Shown here: one piece after another, positions 43,092 through 52,002 of the stretch
Numbering within the stretch: the stretch's first letter is position 1
How the letters are laid out: each line of letters starts with the position of its first letter
DNA from: Chitinophaga tropicalis
GTDB lineage: Bacteria; Bacteroidota; Bacteroidia; Chitinophagales; Chitinophagaceae
Reading direction: 5' to 3'
Assembly: GCF_009758205.1 (NCBI RefSeq)
Contig: NZ_WRXN01000005.1
Coordinates: 124,001-188,000 of the forward strand
Length of the DNA: 64,000 nt
Made by a program: the position numbers and the translations under genes
Notes under the pieces: model-generated
Databases searched by the model: none
Told to the model about the DNA's origin: nothing
Seen by the model: only the letters and a program-made list of their open reading frames with translations

Positions 43092-44150
43092 ATGGCAAAA
43101 AGAAGCAAAGCTAAGAAACAGTCATTCAGAAACATCTGGCTCAAACGTATCCTCGTAACTGCAGCCGCGCTGGTTGCCGGTCTCTTTGTATACCTGTGTT
43201 ACCGCGTGTTCGGTCCCAATACCAAAACCTTTTCAGATAATAAGTTCTTCTATGTGCATACGGGCAGCACTTATGCCGATGTACTTAACGGGCTGGAAGA
43301 ACAGGAGATCATCCGTAACCGCAAAAGCTTTGACTGGGTAGCGAGGGAGCTGGGATACCCTAAACGGGTACAGGCCGGCAAATACAAGATCAACCCGGGC
43401 ATGAGCAACTTTGACATTATTAAACTGCTTCGCTCCGGCCGGCAGACGCCCGTCAACCTGGTGATCACCAAAATAAGGACCAAACAGGATATGGTCCGCA
43501 AGATCTGCAGTAACCTTGAAGCAGATTCCAATAACCTCCGTGCTCTGATGAACGACCAGATATATCTCCGCCAGTTTGGCCTGGATACCAACACTGTGAT
43601 GTGTGCATTTGTACCTAACAGTTACCAGTTCTACTGGAACACTACGGCAGAGAATGCTTTCAGGAAAATGGAGAAAGAAAGGATGAAGTTCTGGACGGAA
43701 GAGCGCAAGGAAGCTGCCCGCCGGCTGGGCCTTTCCATCAACCAGGTCACTATCCTTGCTTCTATTGTGGAAGAGGAGAGCAACAAAAATGACGAGAAAC
43801 CGCTCATTTCCAGCGTATACCTGAACAGGTTCCGTAAAGGCATGCGTTTGCAGGCAGATCCTACCGTGAAATTCGCATTACAGGACTTCGGGCTCAGACG
43901 TATCAGGGAAGCTCACCTGCTCTTTGAATCGCCTTATAACACCTACAGGAACTCCGGTCTTCCGCCGGGACCTATCTGCACTCCTTCCATCAAAACGCTG
44001 GAAGCTGTGCTTAATACCCCGGAGACCGACTATATTTATTTCTGTGCGAAGTCAGATTTTTCCGGCTATCATGCATTTGCAGCTAATTATGCTGACCACA
44101 TGAAGAATGCCAGGGCTTACCAGGCAGCACTGAACGCAAGAGGAATATAA
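43092..44150 (+). CDS. mltG: Endolytic transglycosylase MltG
   Basis: MltG cuts new glycan strands inside the periplasm and so sets their length. The 352-residue protein has a basic N-terminus, one membrane anchor (about 19-38), a LysM-like part (about 45-115) and the catalytic YceG domain. The catalytic Glu227 is in TILASIVEEES, followed by SSVYLNRFRKGMRLQADPT and the closing RNSGLPPGPICTPS. The gene starts 15 bp after the secG terminator and is followed by the YihY-type gene after 15 bp. Confidence 0.94.
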   Translation: MAKRSKAKKQSFRNIWLKRILVTAAALVAGLFVYLCYRVFGPNTKTFSDNKFFYVHTGSTYADVLNGLEEQEIIRNRKSFDWVARELGYPKRVQAGKYKINPGMSNFDIIKLLRSGRQTPVNLVITKIRTKQDMVRKICSNLEADSNNLRALMNDQIYLRQFGLDTNTVMCAFVPNSYQFYWNTTAENAFRKMEKERMKFWTEERKEAARRLGLSINQVTILASIVEEESNKNDEKPLISSVYLNRFRKGMRLQADPTVKFALQDFGLRRIREAHLLFESPYNTYRNSGLPPGPICTPSIKTLEAVLNTPETDYIYFCAKSDFSGYHAFAANYADHMKNARAYQAALNARGI

Positions 44151-44165
44151 TCAACTGATCAATAC

Positions 44166-45116
44166 ATGCCGTTTAAACCAGAAAGGATTATACTGGAATC
44201 CAAACCATTCCGGGCACTGGTAAACAGGAGCAAAACGCTCGTATTACCAGGCTTTGAAGGATTGCCCCTGTATGATGTTCTTAAATTCTTTCTGAGGGAA
44301 ACGCGTAATAAAAGTCTTGGAGAAAGGGCGGCAGCTATCTCGTTTAACTTCCTGCTGGCTATTCCACCCTTTTTCATCTTCCTCTTCACACTGGTACCCT
44401 ATATCCCTATGAAAAATGTAGAAGCCACCCTGTATGAATTAGCGGAAGATGTAACTCCTAACTACAATACCTACATCATTGTACGGGACATGATCCATGA
44501 CTTCCTGTACACGCACCGCAATGGCCTGCTTTCCGTTGCTTTTCTCATGGGCTTTTTTGCTTCCTCCAATGCGGTAATGGGACTGGTACGTTCTTTCAAC
44601 AAGAAACTACCGGGGTTTCGTAGAAGGAAATGGTGGCAGAAAAGGCTGATGGCGCTCAAACTTACTGCTATACTGGTATTCCTGCTACTGCTGACCGTTA
44701 TTCTCATTATTGCGCAGGGCAGGGTGTTAAGCTTTATATTCGATTACATGGGTATTACGGATAAGCGTATACTCTCTATTGCTGTTGTAACCCGCTGGCT
44801 GCTTATCGTTCTGCTGTTCTTTTCAATGTTGTCTGTGATATACCGTTTTGTACCGGCTACAGTGAAGAAATGGAAGTTTATTACAGCGGGTTCCATCTTT
44901 GCTACTGTCATGATGATAGTAGTAACTATCCTCTTCTCTTTCTTCGTCAATAACTTCGCGAATTATAACAAGATCTATGGTTCTGTTGGTACTATCCTGA
45001 TCCTGATGTTGTCTGTTTATTTTTATTCTTTTATCCTGCTGGTAGGATTTGAATTGAACGCCAGTATCAGAATATTGAAAGAAACGGCTGATAATCATAA
45101 CCTGCCTGCCAGGTAG
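44166..45116 (+). CDS. YihY/BrkB-family inner-membrane protein
   Basis: The 316-residue protein has six or so transmembrane helices. It shows the family marks SLGERAAAISFNFLLAIPPF at the first helix, a central TAILVFLLLLTVILIIAQGR helix, and NYNKIYGSVGTILILMLSVY near the end. Homologues were once wrongly called ribonuclease BN; a transport or lipid-related role is thought possible but is not settled. It follows mltG by 15 bp and likely shares its transcript. Confidence 0.88.
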   Translation: MPFKPERIILESKPFRALVNRSKTLVLPGFEGLPLYDVLKFFLRETRNKSLGERAAAISFNFLLAIPPFFIFLFTLVPYIPMKNVEATLYELAEDVTPNYNTYIIVRDMIHDFLYTHRNGLLSVAFLMGFFASSNAVMGLVRSFNKKLPGFRRRKWWQKRLMALKLTAILVFLLLLTVILIIAQGRVLSFIFDYMGITDKRILSIAVVTRWLLIVLLFFSMLSVIYRFVPATVKKWKFITAGSIFATVMMIVVTILFSFFVNNFANYNKIYGSVGTILILMLSVYFYSFILLVGFELNASIRILKETADNHNLPAR

Positions 45117-45244
45117 CAACTTTCTTCTCGCAGCGGCACGGCCAGCTGCTGTTAAATTGCATAAAAACAACATATATTCGTATCTTCGCCCCGGGTCTAT
45201 TAGTGAAATCATGCGTTCTTGTCGTTAACCTGAAACCTATATTT

Positions 45245-45841
45245 ATGAAAAAGCTATATTACTGTCTGTCACTTTTAAGCGGTCTGCTACTTGCTATGCA
45301 TCCGCCCTTCCCGCTGGAGATAGGTGCACCTGTTCCGAAAGCAGATCTTGTATTACGCGATTGTTCGGGTCAGGATATTACCCTTAACAAAGCAAAGAAA
45401 ACCAATGGATTACTGGTTATGTTCTCCGGCAACAACTGTCCATATATACAGCGTAACCAGGGGCGCACCAAAAGCATCTGTGAACATGCGCTCAGCAGCA
45501 ATATCGGCGTAGTGCTGGTAAATACCAACCTGGGAGCTGATGAAAAAAGCATACTGGCTGGTATGAAATCATATGCAGATGAGCAGCAATTTAACTGGTA
45601 TTATGTGGCAGATAAAAAAGCAGAACTGGCTGAAGCTTTTGACGCTAATCATATGCCTGAATGCTACCTTTTCAATCAACAGGGAAAACTTGTATACAAA
45701 GGCGCTATAGATGACAGTCCCGGAAATGCAGATGCTGTAAAGCTTAAACATCTTGAAAATGCTATTACTGATATGCTGGCGGGGAAAGCCGCGCGGGTAG
45801 CTGCTACTACAGCGCTGGGATGTAACATCAAGAGATTTTAG
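45245..45841 (+). CDS. Thioredoxin-like (redoxin) protein with a lone active-site Cys
   Basis: From ATG 45245 (MKKLYYCLSLLSGLLLAMHP) the protein has 198 residues with a signal peptide or N-terminal anchor; an upstream in-frame ATG at 45203 adds 14 residues. The thioredoxin fold shows MFSGNNCPYIQRNQ, where the usual CxxC is CPYI, so only one Cys remains. The cis-Pro loop is HMPECYLFNQQGK. A C-terminal Cys (LGCNIKRF) is typical of this subfamily and could be the partner. It probably acts in the periplasm as a peroxidase or reductase; the substrate is unknown. It ends at a bidirectional terminator. Confidence 0.8.
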   Translation: MKKLYYCLSLLSGLLLAMHPPFPLEIGAPVPKADLVLRDCSGQDITLNKAKKTNGLLVMFSGNNCPYIQRNQGRTKSICEHALSSNIGVVLVNTNLGADEKSILAGMKSYADEQQFNWYYVADKKAELAEAFDANHMPECYLFNQQGKLVYKGAIDDSPGNADAVKLKHLENAITDMLAGKAARVAATTALGCNIKRF

Positions 45842-45866
45842 ACAGTCTTAAACAGGCCTCCCATCC

Positions 45867-45903
45867 AAAAAAAGCGCTTTACTAAAAGTAAAGCGCTTTT
45901 TTT
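45867..45903. terminator. Bidirectional terminator between redoxin and M14 peptidase genes
   Basis: A perfect 16-bp stem with flanking A7 and T7 and a 5-nt loop (45883-45887). Confidence 0.85.
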
Positions 45904-45923
45904 GAAAGTTATTTTCCATATTA

Positions 45924-48437
45924 TCACTGCACCATAAACAACGCATTCCCAAACAGCAATTTCCCATTCTCCCAGAAACTCCTGAACAACGGATCGTCTG
46001 CCATCAGTATCACCTGCCCCTGCCCTATTTCCTTCACTCCAAACAACACACCATCTTTCAGGCGTTTCCTGGTTTCTGTGCCAACAAACCCGCTCAGGTA
46101 ATTATCTTTTTTCAGCACTCCTACATTCCATCCGCCTTCATCGAGGTAATCATAGATCTTGCTATCCTGTTTCAATGTATAATAGACTTCCGGGAACCCA
46201 AAAGCCAGAGGGTGCGTATTGTCCAGCTGTACTTTATAGATAGCTCCCGGTATCAGCTGTTTAGCTCCTTCTCTTTCCCTGTTGGCGTAAGGTTTTAGTA
46301 ATGTATACTCGTCCTTCTTCTCTTCCCGTTCTTCGTCTGTTTTCTTCAGCTTTATGCCCCAGTCCAGCGATGCCACCTGCGCCAGTGCGTCCTGCATAGC
46401 TATCAGCTTTCCTCCCCCGGAGATCCAGTCTTTCAACCGGCCAGCATTTTCCTTATCATTCAGGTATTTGTAATTGCCGTCCGGCAATATAAGCACGTCC
46501 AGCATTTTCCAGTTAATACGTCCCAGCTGTTCTTCATCTACTACCGTTAACGGATACCCGATCTGTTGCTCAAAGAAATGCCATACCTCGCCTGCAGCCA
46601 GGGAGGAGATACCATCGCCCATTACAACTGCTACACGCGGGCACCGGATAAACTTCACCTTTTCTGAGCCGAAGTCCACTCCTTTCTCTACAAAACCGGT
46701 ACTCACCGCATCCAGGCCGGTTTTAAAAGTATTAGCCAGCGCTATTACCTTATTATCAAACTGTGCACCTATGCTCTCGTTTCCTGCACGGGTAATGATG
46801 AGGGTTCCTGGTGAAAATGTCTTCCCTCCTGCCGTGAACGATCCTTCTGCATACCGTACGCGAATCTTCTGTTGCAGCAGTGCTGCCAGGAATTTCACAT
46901 CCTTTGCGCTGTTCCACCGGGCAAGATAGGCATAGGGCCTTTCTGCCGCCAGGTAGGTGTTGCCCAGTCCCACGCTATCTTTCAGCGGCTCCAGCGGTTG
47001 TTTCAATGCGTAGGTCTGTAAGCCGTAGGCATAAGGTAATGACCAGGCGGTGATATCGTAGGTAATGGAATCTGTTAGCCGGGAATCCGGTTCAAACAAT
47101 ACTTTCAGCATATTAGACCGGGGTTGCAGGGCGCTGATCACCATATCTTCCTTATCTATTGTAAAGTTTTCCGTTTTACCTGTAAAATAATTGAAGCCTG
47201 CGGCTTTTGCCACCTGTGCGCCATAACCATACCTGATACCATTACGGCCAAGCAAACTGCCTAGAGTAGCTAGCTTTTCGGTGTTCCCGGCGCCTTTGAT
47301 CACATACGCGCGATAAGGGCCGTCAGGAGTACGGACCGCATCCCGGAAATAACCGGCAAAGGAATTAAGCAGGTCATCTGCCTCCTGGGAAGCTACTTCG
47401 ATGGTAGAAAGGCCGGTAGTAAGGTGATGTGCAATACGTTGCACCAGCGTCAGCGTATCTCCGTCCTGCTTCAGCGCTGCCAGGCCTGCGCGGCCGCTGC
47501 CGCCCTGTTCATAGGTCATACCTATGGCGCCGTTGTAGGTAGGATAGGTGTCTCCGTAGCTGGGGTAGAACATGTCAAAGAATTCCCTGGTGAAGTAGAG
47601 CCAGCCTTCTTTATCAAAATATCTTGCATTATTCTTTCCTATCAGCACCTGCATATTGCGCTGCCAGGGTTTTATGATATCATGGAAGGGCTCTGCTGCG
47701 GGGGCAAAGTAATAGGGGGCGTCGATAGATTGCTCATGGAAATCCACGTGTACCTGTGGCATCCAGTTGTTGTACTGGGATATCCGCTGCAGGGATTCGA
47801 CCTGTGTCTGCCAGGCCCAGTCCCTGTTAAGGTCAAAATAATAGTGGTTACTTCTGCCACCGGGCCAGGGCTCATTGTGTTCTCTTGCAAACAACAGCGG
47901 ATCGGTCACTTTTGTATGTACCTGGTTGAAGAAGTTTACGTAACGTTCTCTTCCATCAGGGTTCAGGCAGGGATCGATGATGACCACTGTATTTTTCAGC
48001 CATTGCTGTTCAATGCTGTTATTTTTGTCTGCCAGCCGGTATACTGTAGCCATGGCGGCCTCTGTAGATACGGCTTCGTTACCATGTACGTTATAGCTTA
48101 GCCATACAATAACAGGATCTCCTGCTTCCGCTTTACCGTTGCCGGATGCCAGTTGCAGGTTATGCTGACGGACCTGTTCTAACTTATTGAAATTTTCCGG
48201 AGATGTGATGGTTGCCAGCATAAGCGGCCGGCCTTCGTAAGTAGTTCCATATTGCTTCAGCTGCATATTAGGGGTAACAGCCGCTACTGCCCTGAAGTAT
48301 TCCAGTACTTTGTACCAGGGAGTGAATTGTGTTCCTAAGGCGTATCCTAAAAACTGATCGGGCGTAGGCGGGGATTGTGAAAAACCAGGTAAAACAGGGA
48401 TCATCCAAACGGCCAGCCACAACAATTTGCGCATCAT
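45924..48437 (-). CDS. Secreted M14-family zinc carboxypeptidase with C-terminal GATase-like domain
   Basis: This 837-residue enzyme has a signal peptide ending PVLPGFSQ and an M14 peptidase domain (about 35-340). The zinc ligands are His118 and Glu121 (NVHGNEAV) and the His in QVHVDFHEQS; NPDGRERYVNFFN supplies the substrate-binding Asn-Arg, and MTYEQGGSGRAG the catalytic Glu. The C-terminal half has a class I amidotransferase-like fold (about 600-720, VAVVMGDGISSLAAGEVWHF) without a clear Cys nucleophile, as is usual in this subfamily. It is presumably periplasmic or extracellular and trims peptides. Confidence 0.9.
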   Translation of the reverse strand: MMRKLLWLAVWMIPVLPGFSQSPPTPDQFLGYALGTQFTPWYKVLEYFRAVAAVTPNMQLKQYGTTYEGRPLMLATITSPENFNKLEQVRQHNLQLASGNGKAEAGDPVIVWLSYNVHGNEAVSTEAAMATVYRLADKNNSIEQQWLKNTVVIIDPCLNPDGRERYVNFFNQVHTKVTDPLLFAREHNEPWPGGRSNHYYFDLNRDWAWQTQVESLQRISQYNNWMPQVHVDFHEQSIDAPYYFAPAAEPFHDIIKPWQRNMQVLIGKNNARYFDKEGWLYFTREFFDMFYPSYGDTYPTYNGAIGMTYEQGGSGRAGLAALKQDGDTLTLVQRIAHHLTTGLSTIEVASQEADDLLNSFAGYFRDAVRTPDGPYRAYVIKGAGNTEKLATLGSLLGRNGIRYGYGAQVAKAAGFNYFTGKTENFTIDKEDMVISALQPRSNMLKVLFEPDSRLTDSITYDITAWSLPYAYGLQTYALKQPLEPLKDSVGLGNTYLAAERPYAYLARWNSAKDVKFLAALLQQKIRVRYAEGSFTAGGKTFSPGTLIITRAGNESIGAQFDNKVIALANTFKTGLDAVSTGFVEKGVDFGSEKVKFIRCPRVAVVMGDGISSLAAGEVWHFFEQQIGYPLTVVDEEQLGRINWKMLDVLILPDGNYKYLNDKENAGRLKDWISGGGKLIAMQDALAQVASLDWGIKLKKTDEEREEKKDEYTLLKPYANREREGAKQLIPGAIYKVQLDNTHPLAFGFPEVYYTLKQDSKIYDYLDEGGWNVGVLKKDNYLSGFVGTETRKRLKDGVLFGVKEIGQGQVILMADDPLFRSFWENGKLLFGNALFMVQ

Positions 48438-48493
48438 TTGTGAGAATTATACCTCTAAGATAATAATTAACGCAGAGACATGCACGATATCAG

Positions 48494-48892
48494 TTAACGC
48501 GCCTCTTCCATGCTTCCTAACAAGCCGTAATGCTGTACGCAATCCAGCTTTCCGTCAACCCGGTAGTACCTGAACTCTCCTACCCTGTTATCATTATGCC
48601 AGCTGCCGGTCTCTGATACCATACCATTCTCGAAGAACAAGGTACGTTCTCCTTCCAGCTGACCATCTTTACGATAATATACTTCTTTCAGTTTCCCGTT
48701 GTCATAATAGACTTCTATGCGTTCCACAGATGGATTATCAGCCAGCCGGTATACCCGCTTCTGGACACGCCCGTTCTCCTCCCTCATCACCTGCCGCAAT
48801 AGCAGCTTGCTCTGCTCATCCTGGATGCAGCCGCATATGCCTGTGATAATGAACAGGAAAAGCCCTGAAAAATGACTGATTGATCTACTCAT
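48494..48892 (-). CDS. YwqK/MORN-type repeat lipoprotein
   Basis: The 132-residue protein has a lipoprotein signal (LFLFIITGICGC, Cys22) and about three YwqK-type repeats: YYDNGKLKEVYYRKDGQLEG, FFENGMVSETGSWHNDNRVG and YYRVDGKLDCVQHYG. Such repeats form a flat beta sheet; the family name antitoxin component YwqK comes from a Bacillus locus and does not show an antitoxin role here. It is 56 bp upstream of the M14 gene on the same strand and may share its transcript. Confidence 0.8.
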   Translation of the reverse strand: MSRSISHFSGLFLFIITGICGCIQDEQSKLLLRQVMREENGRVQKRVYRLADNPSVERIEVYYDNGKLKEVYYRKDGQLEGERTLFFENGMVSETGSWHNDNRVGEFRYYRVDGKLDCVQHYGLLGSMEEAR

Positions 48893-48995
48893 AGAATACG
48901 TTCACCGGGTTTACCCTTGAATGCTCTATCCAATATAGTAAATAATTCAATAATATCAAATCTAAATCGCTTTAGCGGCGCATCAACTTGAATAA

Positions 48996-49046
48996 ACTGC
49001 TCAAAAAATGAGTTTTGCAAAAGGCAAAACTCATTTTTTGAGCAGT
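48996..49046 (-). terminator. Terminator of the TonB-dependent receptor gene
   Basis: A perfect 23-bp inverted repeat with a 5-nt loop (49019-49023), 28 bp after the receptor stop; T6 lies inside the stem. Confidence 0.8.
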
Positions 49047-49074
49047 GATCAGGCCTGTAGCCGGAAACAATATC

Positions 49075-51846
49075 TTATAAATTCAGTTCCAGCCTTGCAA
49101 ACAGGAACCTGCCGTTATACCCGAACTGTGTGGCCCTCCTGCTGTAAATGAACTGGTTATTGGTTGTATTAGCGGGATTAGCCACTTTATCAGGATACAC
49201 ATCAAACACATTATTAGACCCTATGCTCAGTTTCAACGCGGGGGTGAGCTTATACCCTACGGCTGCATCCGTCACAATTTTAGCTGAATAGGTCTGATAG
49301 AAATTAGGATCATTAGTAGCCTCTTCCACGCTGCCAAAGTGTACACCACGAATGAACGCATTGAAACGTTTAATATTATACGAAACGCTCAGGTTCACTT
49401 TTTCTCTCGGTACGCTTCTTTCCAGGTAGATCCTGCTGGCGCGGCTGAAATAGATATTCTCTTTTCCCTTCAGCTTTTCGGAAGCCATTACCGGCCCTAC
49501 TTTCTGTGTATAGCTGTAAGTGCCGGAGAGATCTGCTCTTAATGTACCGGCTGCCAGTTTGGTACTGTAGGTCAGTACCAGGTCAATACCTTTTGTTTCG
49601 GAATTGATGGCATTGGCAAAAAAAGCTGCCCTGTTGGCATTGGCGAGAGATAACAGCTGATAGATCTCTTTATCTACTGCGGATGCAGTATCTGCATTAC
49701 TGCCGGAAAACTGGTCAGTATATACGATCCTGTCATCTATCCTTGTAAAATAACCGTCCAGCGTCAGGTTGAACTTACCAAAAGTGCTGGTAAACCCCGC
49801 ACTTACACTTTTTGACTTCTCCGGTTTTAACTGCGGAATGCCCAGCAGCTGTGCAGGTCTGCTATCATTCGTAAATGTACCTACCTCATATGGTTGACCA
49901 TCCACAAACAAGGTAGAGGTAGAGGAATAGAACCGCTGATGCAGGGACGGAGCCCTGAAGCCTGTACTGGCAGACGCTCTCAGGGCTGTCCGTTCACTCA
50001 GCTTATACCTCGTGGTCAGCTTCCCGTTCAGCGTACTGCCAAAGTCGTTATAGTTCTCGAACCGCAGTGCACCACCCAGCAGGAAGGCGCTGCTGAAATT
50101 GGCTTCTACATCTACATATCCTGCTATGGCGCTGCGGGTGGCTTTAATGGCATTCTCCGGTCTGAAGCCCGGAAATACCTGCGCTCCACCGGCCCGCGGA
50201 CTACCATCCGGACCAAACAGCGTATTGATAGGCCCCTGCGGATCAGGGATCAGGATATCATTCCCATCTGCATCCACTCCTATTTTACTGGCACGGCCAT
50301 AATCAGTATAAGAATTTTCAGCGCCTGCTATCAGCTGGTATTGCTCAAAGCGGTGTTCTGCACCAAAAGCTATATCCAGTCCTTCCAGCACGTCCAAACG
50401 CCTGGAGAAGTCAAGGTTGGTGGTATTTTGTGTAAACACAGGCCCTCCGCAGGTAAACCTGGTGGGAGAAGCTTTCTCCAGCGATGCGTTGAGCGAATGC
50501 TCCACTTTGAAAGCGAACTCGTTCCGGCCGTAGGTGTTGCTGAAATCTACCTTCCACTCGCCCAGGTTGCCTCTTATGCCGGCAGCCAGGGAGCGGTCGT
50601 AAATATCACTATGTATTTCCGGCAGAAATCCGAGGGGATAGATATCGAGTATATTGCGGCTATCGCTCGGCAAACGGTATACACCTGCCGCCTGGCCGTT
50701 GCGGTAGCCGATACCGCCAAACAGGTACAGTTCTGCATTATTTTCCAGCGGAATGCTGGCATTGGCGAACAGCTGTGCGCTGCGCAGCTTTGACTGCCCG
50801 GCGCGCATACGGATATCGCCACGGGTAATGTTGTTGGCTACCAGGAAAGAATCCGTTTTATCGATGCCACCGGGATAGGTACGGTAGATAGCGCCTACCC
50901 AGGGGCCGGAGCGGTTGGTATAGTTACGGTAGTCATAAGATCCGCCAAAGTTGATGTAGCCACCTTTAGTGCCAACAGGTATGCCGTAATTGACGCCGGT
51001 CTGCACAGTTTGTCCGTCTATATTATCTACAGACTGTGAAGTAACGTTGGCGCCTGTGGTAACGTTGACAGATAAACGGTTTACACTGCTTTTCAGAATG
51101 ATATTGATCACGCCGGCAATGGCATCGGAACCGTATTGAGCGGCGGCGCCGTCCCTGAGTATTTCCACGCGGTCTATTGCAGCGGTGGGAATGGTGTTCA
51201 TATCTGTGCCTACTGCTCCGCGGCCAAAAGTACCGTTCACATTTACCAGTGCTGTGTTGTACCGGCGTTTACCATTCACCAGTACCAGCACCTGGTCTGG
51301 TCCCAGTCCCCGCAGTGAGGCCGGGTCTATATGGTCTGTACCGTCTGCCACTGTCTGTGTACCTGAGCTGAAAGAGGGAGCTACATAGTTGAGTATCTGG
51401 TTGATCGAGACCTGCGGAGCATCTGCTGCTATCCGTTTAATATCGATCACGTCCACCGGCACCGGGGTTTCCGTCTGTGTACGCGGTAAACTGCGGGAGC
51501 CCAGCACTACCAGTTCATTCATAGTAGTGCTTGCCGCCAGCACCACATCCAGGCTCACGGTTTGTCCTGCGGCAATGGTCACCGTTTTACGCTGGGCAGT
51601 AAATCCTACAAAGCTGACTGAAACAGTATAATTGCCCGGTACAATATCAAGACTGAATTTTCCCTGGGCATTGGTATACCCCCCTTTGTTGGTACGCTCT
51701 ACATGTACTGTAGCACCTGCCAATGGTACTTTGCCGTCTGTCACCGTACCGGTAATACTGCCGGTCTGGCTGTAAACAGATAAGGAAATAAATGAAAGGA
51801 GTAACAGGAGCATCAGGCTCCGGGAATGGGTCACCAGGTGTAACAT
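49075..51846 (-). CDS. TonB-dependent receptor with carboxypeptidase-regulatory-like domain
   Basis: The 923-residue receptor has a signal peptide (to about residue 26, SLSVYSQ), a carboxypeptidase-regulatory-like domain (about 28-112, ITGTVTDGKVPLAGATVHVE), a plug (about 125-255, with VDVIDIKRIAADAPQ, SLRGLGPDQVLVLVNGKRR and DGAAAQYGSDAIAGVINIIL), and a 22-strand barrel ending FLFARLELNL. TASTGFRAPSLHQRFYS is the typical TonB-box-II-like barrel motif. There is no SusD partner, so it is more like siderophore/cobalamin/peptide receptors than SusC. It is divergent from gamma-glutamyltransferase, which hints at peptide or glutathione uptake, without proof. Confidence 0.92.
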   Translation of the reverse strand: MLHLVTHSRSLMLLLLLSFISLSVYSQTGSITGTVTDGKVPLAGATVHVERTNKGGYTNAQGKFSLDIVPGNYTVSVSFVGFTAQRKTVTIAAGQTVSLDVVLAASTTMNELVVLGSRSLPRTQTETPVPVDVIDIKRIAADAPQVSINQILNYVAPSFSSGTQTVADGTDHIDPASLRGLGPDQVLVLVNGKRRYNTALVNVNGTFGRGAVGTDMNTIPTAAIDRVEILRDGAAAQYGSDAIAGVINIILKSSVNRLSVNVTTGANVTSQSVDNIDGQTVQTGVNYGIPVGTKGGYINFGGSYDYRNYTNRSGPWVGAIYRTYPGGIDKTDSFLVANNITRGDIRMRAGQSKLRSAQLFANASIPLENNAELYLFGGIGYRNGQAAGVYRLPSDSRNILDIYPLGFLPEIHSDIYDRSLAAGIRGNLGEWKVDFSNTYGRNEFAFKVEHSLNASLEKASPTRFTCGGPVFTQNTTNLDFSRRLDVLEGLDIAFGAEHRFEQYQLIAGAENSYTDYGRASKIGVDADGNDILIPDPQGPINTLFGPDGSPRAGGAQVFPGFRPENAIKATRSAIAGYVDVEANFSSAFLLGGALRFENYNDFGSTLNGKLTTRYKLSERTALRASASTGFRAPSLHQRFYSSTSTLFVDGQPYEVGTFTNDSRPAQLLGIPQLKPEKSKSVSAGFTSTFGKFNLTLDGYFTRIDDRIVYTDQFSGSNADTASAVDKEIYQLLSLANANRAAFFANAINSETKGIDLVLTYSTKLAAGTLRADLSGTYSYTQKVGPVMASEKLKGKENIYFSRASRIYLERSVPREKVNLSVSYNIKRFNAFIRGVHFGSVEEATNDPNFYQTYSAKIVTDAAVGYKLTPALKLSIGSNNVFDVYPDKVANPANTTNNQFIYSRRATQFGYNGRFLFARLELNL

Positions 51847-52002
51847 AAGATTTAGATTTAGACTTGGGTTTTGAGTTCGGATTTTGGTTTCGCTACAGTC
51901 TCAATATGCACAGTATGGCATCTATTATGTAATTTACTGATTCAACACCGCATTTTATAATCTATGCTGCAAATACTCACACTAGATAAAAAACACAATG
52001 CT

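Noticed and set aside
48494-48892. Toxin-antitoxin module from the YwqK name
   Set aside because: No toxin gene is adjacent; the repeat type alone does not show an antitoxin role.
49075-51846. SusC/SusD polysaccharide utilisation locus
   Set aside because: No SusD-like gene follows any of the three receptor-type genes and no glycoside hydrolase cluster is linked.
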